This document shows, piece by piece, positions 49,250 through 58,574 of a DNA stretch of 64,000 bases. Location of the stretch: NCBI GenBank assembly GCA_029204225.1, contig CM055100.1:65383184-65447183 (forward strand), read 5' to 3'. The notes beneath the pieces are model-generated. The model ran no database searches. It saw only the letters and a list, made by a program, of their open reading frames with translations, and was not told where the DNA came from. The number at the start of each line of letters is the position of its first letter. The stretch's first letter is position 1. A program made the position numbers and the translations under genes. This DNA comes from Diphasiastrum complanatum. Its lineage: Eukaryota > Streptophyta > Lycopodiopsida > Lycopodiales > Lycopodiaceae.

Positions 49250-49950
49250 TGTGAAAGTACTATACTTTAGGACCATAAATGGATCTACAAAAGATCCACA
49301 AGAGTGATTGGATGCTTGCTTAACAATCTATCAAAAAACTAGACACAAAAAAGTTGATCTAGATTGGCAATTTGACAAACAACAAGCATTAACAATCAAA
49401 AGCATTGATAAACATTGAAATCCGAGCCCACACATGTGTACTACAGGCTGTAGTATGGCCTTCAACCTGAGAAACAAGTAGAAATTGATTTGGTTTCATT
49501 TGGATCACAAAAACTCAATGTCCATAGTGAACTAGCTTGAGATTGCCAATGAGCTCCAAAAATTTTCTCTCTTCTCACTATGGAGAGAGGGAATACATAC
49601 CAAATTCGACTTTCTTTTTGAAATTAGGTGGATTTCCAGCATGTAATAAGGAAGTTAACTCACTCTCCTTGACCTAAAATGAAACCCTAGTCTATTTCCT
49701 AGAGTTATGCTTGGTAGGTAGCTAGTTGGTCAAATTTTCACCTTAAACTTAGGTGTAGGTCCTATAAAGTAGGGATGACCACCAAATAGACATGACCAAC
49801 TCTCTTGACTTGACCTAACCTACATTAGGATGGGTTTCCCACGTGGCATCATGGCCTCACATGTGTGGGACCCACTTGTGTATACAATTTACACTATTCT
49901 ACATGGTTTTTGATCAAGCTAGATTTGCCAATTTTTGGCAATTCTTCACA
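49250..49950 (-). repeat. 5' LTR of the young element
   Basis: Same length and nearly the same sequence as the 3' LTR. Confidence 0.95.
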
Positions 49951-50389
49951 TGAACCTTGGCTCTGATACCACTCTTGTGGGAGCATGCACTGATATCACT
50001 CTATGGACGAAAATAGGTATCAGCTCTGATACCACTTCTATTGAAAGAAAAAAAAAGGAAATTGTTATAACCAGGAGGATCGTGGATTACTTGGAGAATG
50101 GAGTTACGAGCAGTTCTTCAGTGTGTAAAATCAGATTATTAGTGTAAGAGTCATAAACTGCCGTGAAGGAGAGATTGTAAAATTAATTTAGACGTCAGAG
50201 ACAACCATACAATTCTCTTACTAATAATGTTTGTGTGAGAGGAGCGAGAGATATCATTTAACAAGGTGTAGAACAATAGCGAATCTGTATATTGAACTTG
50301 TAAATACAACGATCAGGCCATAATACAATTGCGTTGATAAGCACATGATCCTACTAACAGATTCAAGACAATTGCTAAGGTTCTAAAAA

Positions 50390-50556
<167 letters not shown>

Positions 50557-50849
50557 AGTCAGCTACTGATGAAAGGCGTTCTCCGCTAGCTGACCTCACG
50601 TACCATAATCCTCTCATCTCCTTTATCTACACTATGTGCCCTCGCTCAATTACATGTATATATACATATCAGTTGAAGAATCTTGTACTAGCTTAACTTT
50701 ACAATTACAAGATTGATAACAGCTGTAAAACTGATTAGTTCGTTGATGGAACGTGAAGGCTTTCTGGTTTGATAGCGAAAGTCTGTGAGTTTTTGGCAGA
50801 CTAGAAATGCAACACCCTTTGGCCTTTTGGCCTTTGCCTTTACTTGAGG

Positions 50850-51190
50850 GAAACCTTTGGGATTTGTAAGACACCTTCGGCGTTTGGAAGACACCCTCAG
50901 GATTTGTAAGACACCTTCAACGTTTGGAAGACACCTTCGAGATTTGTAGGACATTGTCTTTACCTGTAGGACACCTTTGGCTTTTTGTAGGGTAAGTGTC
51001 ACATTTTTCGCCTGTCAAAAAACTCGTGTAAAAACACAGTGTCGGGTTTTTTGCCTTTTTCACCTGTGTAAAAACCCGTGTAAAACTACAGTGTCGGGTT
51101 TTTTGCTTGTGTAGAAACCCGTATAAAACTACAGTGTCACCTCTCAGAATACTTAGTGTAAAAAGTCAATGTCGGGCTTTTCGCATTTTT
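50850..51190. repeat. Two adjacent tandem-repeat zones in an LTR
   Basis: 50,869-50,990: alternating units of about 20 bp, ACACCTTCGGCGTTTGGAAG and ACACCCTCAGGATTTGTAAG. 51,020-51,190: three or four units of about 45-60 bp around CAGTGTCGGGTTTTTTGCC. The reverse complement of the latter theme (GCGAAAAAGGCGACA) recurs at 27,900-28,025 in another Copia LTR-like region. Confidence 0.8.
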
Positions 51191-51199
51191 CGGCTATGA

Positions 51200-52378
51200 A
51201 AAATTGCGAGCAAAAAACCAGACTTCCTCATCAAGTTTCACAAAAGTGGACTTTACATCCATTTGATGTAGATTCCATCAAAATAATGCCTCTAAAGCAA
51301 TCACCATGCAAAGTGTGTTCCACTTGGGTATGGGAGCAAATGTCTCCTCGTATTCAATGCCTTTGCTTTGTGCATATTCCTTGACCACAAGCCTTGCTTT
51401 TTATTTTACCAGGGTACCATTGCCATTATGCTTCATCTTGTAAACCCATTTGTTGCCAATGGGTTTCTTACCTTCTAGAAGGTCCACTATCTCCCAGGTA
51501 TCATGGCGTTTGATGGAATCAATGACTTATCTAGCATACATCCCTTGCAAATAGATTTCTCTTGATCATCCAAACTAGATAGACCTGTCACCATCTTCAG
51601 TTTGCACAGGAATCTCAAAGTTCTGAAGTTTAGGTGGCCCAAGCGTCTATGCCACAAATCACTCTAAGAAGATGTGGCTGTTACTAATCCATTGCACTTG
51701 GAAACCACTACGTTCAGCTTGTACAAGCCACATGACTTGTCATGGAAACCATCATCAATCACCTTGTAACCTTGTTTTATATCTTTGACCTGACACTTGT
51801 TATTGCTAAACTCAATTTTTAGCATGTGACCAGTCATTGTTCCAAAAGAAAGTAAACTTTTCTGCAAGCCAAGAACATACAAGAAATTTTCAATTACCTT
51901 GATATGCCCATCAGAAAATCATATGGATACGATGCCAATGCCCTGAATCTAGCACTCATCTTCATTTACTTGCACAACCTTGTCCCCACTATCTATTAGC
52001 TTCAAATCTTTGAACTAGGACTTGTTACTTGTCATTTGTCTTGTCGCTCCTAAGTCTACGAACCAATGTTCATAATCCATAGAGTCTTGTGATGCCAATG
52101 CAGTCACGAATGTTGTGCTAGGATTAGCATTGTTGATGTCAACATCATCCTTGGCAATATTGGTGAATTGCTTCACTTTGCCCTTCTTGATGTCCGTCTT
52201 CTTCTTACGACAATCCCTTGCCCAATGGCTTGGCTTATGACAATAGAAACATTTGTTCTTTTTCATCCTCCTAGTTAACAATCCCTGATCATCCTCATTA
52301 ACATTCGGTTTCCTTTGTTGCTTTTTGAATTTGTGCTTTCCTTTAGCCAACAACATTGCTTGATCTTCAACTGGTGGT
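51200..52378 (-). pseudogene. Copia relic: gag end, protease, pre-integrase, RT scrap
   Basis: Minus strand from 52,378: LAKGKHKFKKQ, knuckle CFYCHKPSHWARDC, protease HWFVDLGATRQMT (Leu where the family has Ser/Thr/Phe), LYVLGLQKSLLSFG, and LWHRRLGHLNFRTLRFL in the pre-integrase part. It then jumps to an RT scrap (AKALNT-type region and QMDVKSTF near 51,250). Several stops. It has the same family and opposite orientation to 58,575-60,600. Confidence 0.8.
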
Positions 52379-52619
52379 ATTGGAAAATGGAAATAAGTTG
52401 CATAGAAGCCAAATAATTATTCGACAATAATAGCTCTAGTATAGTAAAAACAATAGTTAATGTAATAAAAAAACTATTTTGATACTATCATAAACACAAC
52501 TTATTATCATTCACAAGTGAGCAAAATGAATGATAAGAAAATTCGCCAATTATCACAACTTAGATCAAATAGCATGAATAAGAGAAACAATAAGACAAGA
52601 CAAGTCAAGTGTCGAATTG

Positions 52620-52782
52620 TCAAATGCAGTATGTATTGTTGAAAGATGAAAAATACATTGTTGTCCACTCTAATTGCACTATAATAATAGCGCATCTAAT
52701 TCTGCTATAAATTTCATTCATATTGTGATCACAAAATGGAACTCCAATTCTATCTACAACATCGGCTATGTCACTCTCAAAT
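52620..52782 (-). pseudogene. Possible continuation of the H3-like gene
   Basis: A shifted minus-strand frame (52,850-52,620) overlaps and continues with acidic sequence (FESDIADVVDRIGVPFCDHN). No family recognised. Confidence 0.3.
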
Positions 52783-53259
52783 TTAAGATAATAATCCGAA
52801 TCTAAATATGTATAAAAATTTGAAATAGGAAGAGGAGGTGGATGTATCAACAGGAATAACAGGATTATCCAAAATTGATGTAGCTATATTTACAGTCATA
52901 TCTAGTGCAATAGTATCTACATTATCAACGAAATTAGGTTGAGGAGAATTTGTGGTATTGGCCCTCCTAACTTTCTTTGGGGCTCTCTTGGGGGCTGGCT
53001 GCTTCCTAGGCCGCTTGGTAGGGAGGTCTGCTCTATCTAATGGACTAGGTCTGGGAGCAGCCGACTGAGACATGTGTAACTTGGAATATCTTTCTCACAT
53101 CCTCATCAATAGTTGGAAATCCTTAGGCATAATGGTTACTCTCTTAGCATGTATAGCTAACAAAAACGAATCTTCAAAGAAAAGGCTCATATATTTCTCA
53201 ATAGCCTCCTGAAGGCACTGAAGCCAAGGGTGTGAACCTGACAAATTGTCCAAGATCAT
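52783..53259 (-). pseudogene. Divergent histone H3-like fold with basic C-terminal tail
   Basis: From Met at 53,259 the minus strand reads 54 codons to TGA at 53,097-53,095. It contains [18 protein letters not shown] and [16 protein letters not shown], aligned without gaps to the H3 segment LQEAAEAYLVGLFED...[16 protein letters not shown] (helix 2, loop 2, helix 3). After the TGA the same frame goes on with ERYSKLHMSQ and a Lys/Arg-rich stretch (KRPRKQPAPKRAPKKVRR) to 52,783. TGA may be a decayed CGA (H3 has Arg there). The N-terminal tail and helix 1 are absent; the region upstream is promoter-like repeat. Histone H3 packs DNA in nucleosomes; a tail beyond the fold is not normal for H3. I am sure of the fold match but not of what the gene was. 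Confidence 0.7.
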
Positions 53260-53331
53260 TCCTGGTACTGTACGGTATATCGGACTTGTGCGAGGAAAGT
53301 ATAATGAGATCAGTCGCTATAGAACAACAGT

Positions 53332-54009
53332 GCACAAGTGCGATATGCGAAGACACATATGCGAGAATATCGGACATGTGTACGGGGAAAGCAATATATA
53401 GAATAGCAAATAAGAAGGTGGCGCACAAGTGCGATATGCGAACGAAAAAAAAAAAAGTAACAAAAATGCCTCATAGTTTGTGAGATATATATCGCAGGTA
53501 CGCACGTACGCACGTACAAAAGCACGTCTTGTCGCACGTGCGAATTGTCAAATCGTTAAAAAGTGACACGTCCAACCAATGAGCTGGCGACACATGTCAA
53601 GGTGTCATTTCTCACGTGTGCGATTCTACGTACGAATAGAAAAACAACATGTGTTGTCCATCCAACCAATGAACACCAGACACGTGTCTAGATGTCATTT
53701 CACACGTGTCCAACTATCACTTCACACGTGCCAAAGCGTGTGGACTAATCGGGAGCTAACACGTGTTTGTTGACCGTTGACCGCACATGTGAAAAAAATT
53801 TGCTATAAAAGACATGTAACCCGATTAATTTTTTGCTGTATTTTTTTGGAATTTCACGGCACATCGCTCTTGTGCATGCGCTTGTGTTGCTTGTAATTTC
53901 TTGATCTTTACTTGTGCACAAGTGCAATATCCTGGTTCTATCTGTCATACATATCCCTCTTGTGCGCGCTCTTTACTCGTATTGTCCCCCTCGCGCACAA
54001 GTGCGATAT
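53332..54009 (+). promoter_or_regulatory. G-box/CCAAT/W-box promoter-like cluster
   Basis: Six CACGTG boxes in 231 bp (53,535; 53,613; 53,681; 53,703; 53,725; 53,760). Two copies of a CCAACCAATGA...GTCATTTC...CACGTG module start at about 53,572 and 53,657. Two TTGACC W-boxes lie at 53,770 and 53,777, and TATAAAA at 53,804-53,810. GCACAAGTGCGATAT (one with CAATAT) occurs at 53,332, 53,423, 53,916 and 53,995. An ATG with a plausible context opens a frame at 54,024. In plants G-boxes bind bZIP and bHLH factors and W-boxes bind WRKY factors. The layout points to transcription to the right, perhaps in both directions. Confidence 0.65.
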
Positions 54010-54023
54010 TTGCCATAGTACCA

Positions 54024-55509
54024 TGGCCTCGTCCTCAGGATCTACTCGAGATTTCGGCCTAAGTGCATTTCTTACTGAATTTGGGATTAGTGACAACCTA
54101 GGCTACTTCCACAACTATTTTGACCATATTTACATATTTTTAAGACTACACAATCCAATACTGAAGTATTTTATGAACATTATGTTAGATTCAGGGATAT
54201 ACTCAATATACTTGTTATCTCCATAGGTTCACTCTCCTATATGCATTATACTGATCTTGTCCATTTCTTCTCACTGTTTCAGCAGAGACTAGATAGAATG
54301 TTTACTAAATTGTTTGATATGTTTAAAAGCACTTCAATTTGTCCTTACTGCGACAAAAAAATGTCGATTTGTTGAATACCAAACTAGTTTCGTACTTAGT
54401 TCAGATCCTGGATGATGAGGAAATTTCTGCTGTTGATCCTCATATTGCATCATCCTCAGTTCAATCATCCTTTAAGAATATTAGTCACTTCCTTATCGAC
54501 ACCCCTGATAAGATAGTGATTTTCTTGATGTAAATACTGATGTGCTTCGGGATTCTTTCATTGGCCAGAATATTACTGTTGATGTCGAATCGATCCCTAT
54601 AGATGATTCTAAATATCTCTTTAATTTCCAGTGTATAATATAAATGACGATGTATTTATTACTATAGTTGATTTGTGTCAGTTTTTTGACTATCGTGACG
54701 ATGAGGTGCTATTTTTATTATCCGGCACAATTTCTGAATTCTCCGACTTTGTAGATTTTGAAAGAGATGACCTTGTTGCTGAAAATGATTATGATGATGA
54801 GGATGGACTTATGATCGGTGAACATTTTTTGACAAGGGCGTTATCAAATATTGTTGAGCATAGACGAGGCATACCATCTGATGAAGAATTCATGGCATTT
54901 CAATCCCAGATGGGCTTCCCTCGTCCATCATTAATGCATTTTATAGATGATTCTTCTTTAGTAGGTGGTCATAATATTGATCATCCTGATTTGGTTGCTG
55001 CTGATAATGAAGAATGTGTAAGTGTTTAAACTTCCTTGTATTAGAGTGTTCTTAACTGCTGAATGTATTATTATTTTTAGCTTATTTTTTTTTTGTAGGA
55101 TGCTCTCATAATTGATGACTTTGCTGCAAGATGAGGTGGTTACAGACAACATGCATTCTTGTTCTAGAGGGATAGTGGACTTGGCCACTATCTTAGGCAT
55201 TTTCTGAAGAATGAGATCTGTATTGCTCATTCAAAACTGAGCCCAGTTGGGGAGACTCTGATAATGGCAGTTAAAGCTTTATCATTTTATCTAAGAGGAC
55301 ATCAATTTGTTAAGACAAATAAGATCATTTTCGTCAAAAGATCTTATGTTTTGAGCATTCTAGGTCTTAGTGATGGGAATGCTCCTTTAAGGAGCTCCCA
55401 TTATTCATTGTACTCTACTTATATTGAGTTTAGTGAAAATAAGAATAATGCACATCTATTAGATAACATTATATCAATTAATTTTGGACTTTGGCAAAAT
55501 CCAATTTAA
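54024..55509 (+). pseudogene. Unrecognised intron-containing gene, decayed
   Basis: Opens at 54,024 (MASSSGSTRDFGLSAFLTEF), about 215 bp after the TATA box. Frames then shift near 54,175, 54,360 and 54,530. Parts read LFQQRLDRMFTKLFDMFK followed by CPYCDKK (a C-x2-C), and a strongly acidic stretch (54,690-54,830). A clean GT-AG intron (55,018-55,098, donor GTAAGT, acceptor TTTTGTAG) joins ...NEEC to DALIIDDFAAR. The downstream part 55,264-55,509 codes VKALSFYLRGHQF and similar. I recognise no family. It ends tail-to-tail with the minus-strand gene to its right. The intron says it was a real nuclear gene or a gene of an intron-bearing element. Confidence 0.5.
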
Positions 55510-55547
55510 AAAATGACTTGAGAATTTCGAGACAATGAAACACAATC

Positions 55548-56465
55548 TCAAGAGTTTAAATTTGCTTTGCATTCACTCACTGACATCATTCGGGCAGCAT
55601 TGTAAAGAATAAATAGAACAGGCTGCAAGTTCGGAGCAGTTATATTATTCTCTTTCAATGGAGTTGCCAGTTTGTAGTAACCCTCAAAAACAGAACAACA
55701 TACATCATGCATTGCTTTGATGCCTGATTTGCTACCCTCTTTCCTGTTGTGATCTAGAATGAGAACAATCACATAGACTTTTGTTGTGGCATGAGAGTTT
55801 TCAAACAATGGCGGACCATTGACAAAATGTAATTGAACTCTAAAGACTCCAAGTTATCAAATATATACAATGTGGGATGCTCCCACAACGAAGAAGGAAG
55901 TGTCATGAAACTTGATTCTTCAGCTCCACAATAGATGGCCTCCTCATTTTTCGAAGTTTTTACTTTGTAGAAGAACTTCCATTTGGTGCTACTAGAGGTT
56001 CCAGTTTCATGCTCAGTATTGTGGACGGCAAGATATTTTTGTTTAATATTTTTTGCAGCTGCTCTCAAGGGCTTAAGTATAACACCAATCAATTTTGAAG
56101 TTATACCTTTGTCTTTTCCATAGTGCGCTCTAACCCAATTCCGACAAAAGCCGGGTTGATGATATTTGAGAGTTGTTTTATGCTCTCTTTATTGTAGTCC
56201 ACATCTGAAGGCAAGTCTTCTTCTATAGTAAGCAAATACTGTACAACACTTAGTGCAGCCATCTCATGAACCATAAGAAGAACTCCTTCATCCATGTGTT
56301 TTTCTCTATTTTTCTTCCAAAATACAATTCTCCATTTACAAGCTTCTTTAGGATATGATCGCACATGGCATCCGACATATACCTCAAACATCTGAATAAC
56401 CAAATAGATATCGGTTTGTTTTTTGTCTTCCTCAATTCAATGAGAAGATGATGTGACATTGGCAA
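55548..56465 (-). pseudogene. Unrecognised gene, decayed, convergent with the previous one
   Basis: Four overlapping minus-strand frames (56,465-56,250; 56,403-56,101; 56,092-55,769; 55,808-55,548) follow each other with single frameshifts. Together they suggest about 290 residues of one protein. Visible stretches: GVLLMVHEMAALSVVQYLLT, LKPLRAAAKNIKQKYLAVHN, HPTLYIFDNLESLEFNYILS, TKVYVIVLILDHNRKEG. There is no signal peptide, zinc motif or catalytic motif I can name. The low stop density over 900 bp argues for a former gene. Confidence 0.45.
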
Positions 56466-56731
56466 ATTCTAGTTTTGTTGTGATTTCCACATTTGTCTTG
56501 AGTATTTATGATTGAAATGCATTTGTAAGCTAATGTACTTTACTCTCTGTAAACAGGCCATACTGAAACTGTCCTCCACACGTGTGAGGCCTCCCATCCA
56601 TGTTTTTGATCATTTGATCCATTGCTCTTGCTTATATCATAGTGCAAAGCATCTAGATCATGATCTAACACCTAGAACTTGATAGATCTTTGGATTAAGC
56701 AACCAATAACTCTTAATGATTGATAGTACAA

Positions 56732-57075
56732 TCATATTTGTCCTTTTTCTCTGAAAATTGACATGACATACTTAGAAACACTCTCATCAACTCTTTGATA
56801 GCTCAGAAATATTTGATTTCTAAGTGTGAGCAGTCTTGATGTGTTCTTTGCTTCATAAACTGTCTTTAGGATATCCCAAGCCTCCTTGGCCGAGTTGCAA
56901 GAACTAATTTCTTTTAACACACTTCATTGGACACATTCATTTTGATAAAATGAAGAGCAATTTTGGATCTCTTCTTGAATGTTTGAGTTGCTTCATTAGG
57001 AGCTTCAGGTTCTACTTCAACTCCTAACACAATGTCCATTACATCTTCAAGAACCATGGATGTCATGTTTTCTTT
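56732..57075 (-). pseudogene. Copia gag fragment
   Basis: SCNSAKEAWDILKTVYEAKN, TSRLLTLRNQIFLSYQR on the minus strand is the UBN2-type gag core, related to the gags at 32 and 48 kb. The upstream part to 57,075 (KKRSKIALHFIKMNVSNE) is in another frame. DNA to 57,490 looks like its leader and is cut by the next LTR. Confidence 0.75.
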
Positions 57076-57492
57076 GAGAAATTTTTTAGTAATGAGAAAA
57101 AAGTGGAATTGAATGTGTTGGATCTACTTGAAATGTTGATCCAACCTATTGAAATCTTGCAACAAAATATGTGAGATCTTGCTCACAACAAATGATCAAT
57201 CAACATGAATTTAGATCTTGCCTCTATCTAGTGATGAAGCACTCACAACTTCTTCCACAAGTTTCAAAGAATCTCACATGCAACTCAAACGCAACTCACT
57301 TGTGTGAAATGATGTGGGTATGACCTCAAGAAACTTGTCTCAACAATTCTATCTTTGATTGACAACACAAAATGAGAATTTTGTTGACATTGAATAGATG
57401 TGTGCTCTCTTTGGCATATCCCTTAAGATGGGGGGCACTTTCTACCTCTTTGACTGTCTTTCACTCTCTAAAATCAAATCAAATTGAATTAG

Positions 57493-58310
57493 TGTTGGGG
57501 ATATTCCAACATAGTGTAAATAAATAAATTTGGTTAATAAATGTGTTGAGAGGGCATGGCTTCCTGCGCATATAAGCCCATGGCCCAATGAGCACACAAG
57601 TTAAATGTAAATAGAAATAATAGACTTGGGCCCTTTTGTAATCCAAATAAAACTTGAGGCCCAAAGTCAAGATTAGAGCTTAGTATTAAACTTTTTTAAA
57701 GTTGGGTCCAATTTTGGACTCACATGAATCTTGTGATTTCTAATGTACTTTTTGTGGACCCTTGGATTGAGTTGGGTCCAAGATGAATGGATAGGATCAA
57801 TGTACATATTAGCCAATAGGACTTTGGGGCAAGGGCCTTCCCCTTTTTATAGAAAGGCACCATTTGTACTCTATTTTCATGCTTATTGAGAAGGAGGAAA
57901 CTCTACCAAACTTTGGAGAGAAGCATCCTCATTTGCTATTCACTACTTGCTAATGCTTTTTTATTGTACTTTCTATTTGCTTCTAGTTTACATGTTTTTG
58001 GTTGTGATAGTGAATGTTTCTCCATTAGCAAGCATAAGGAGCATTTGAGCTAACCTCCACCCTCACTCCCTTTCTCTCTTCCCCCCTCTATCTCTTCTAC
58101 TCTTCCCTTCACATTCTCTCTGAAATCATATGGAATGTTAGTTAGTGGTGTAGAGTTAATGGCGGGTACTGTTAGTGGTGAGTAGAATTAAGGGAGGAAG
58201 TAAAGAAGTATCTAAAAGTTGCATCTTTACATAGTTAGACACCTATCCAGCGTTCTAACCCTTGTTGACAGGCGGAAGGGCTACTACTGTGAAAGATCTA
58301 CATCCCTACA
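57493..58310 (+). repeat. LTR with tRNA-Asp-like primer site
   Basis: TGTTGGGGAT...ATCCCTACA, 818 bp, with imperfect inverted ends. One base after it lies TGGCGTCGTTGCCAGGGA (58,312-58,329), close to the TGGCGCCGTTGCCGGGGA site used by Tat/Athila-type gypsy elements. A TATA-like TTTTTATAGAAA lies at about 57,844. A Copia gag starts about 260 bp downstream. Confidence 0.65.
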
Positions 58311-58574
58311 ATGGCGTCGTTGCCAGGGATAGGTTCTCTCTAACTAGTATACCTACCATTTTAGTTATTTCTTGCCGTTTAGAGTAGTTTTAGGTGGATT
58401 TTGGGGCAGGAAGAGTTAGTTTTCTGTTTTCATTGATTTTGGCATGTTAGGCAAAATCAAGCAGCGGGAGGGCTTGAAACTTTTTTGGTCAGACTTTGAA
58501 GTTGACTTTTAAGACTTCTCTATAAGCTTTTCATTGGGCCTCATTAAGGTGCTACAAGAGCAATTTTTGGCGAA

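Larger units (their letters stand above)
45380..49950 (-). mobile_element. Young 4.57-kb non-autonomous Copia element with TSD TGAAC
   Basis: LTRs 45,380-46,080 and 49,250-49,950, 701 bp each, with about 11 differences (about 98.4% identity by eye). TGAAC flanks both sides (45,375-45,379 and 49,951-49,955). Primer site TGGTATCAGAGCC (49,249-49,237) touches the 5' LTR. It codes gag, protease and a degenerate integrase tail, with no RT or RNase H. It shares gag and LTR family with the element at 30,743-34,192, and it inserted into the leader of the older Copia. Confidence 0.95.
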
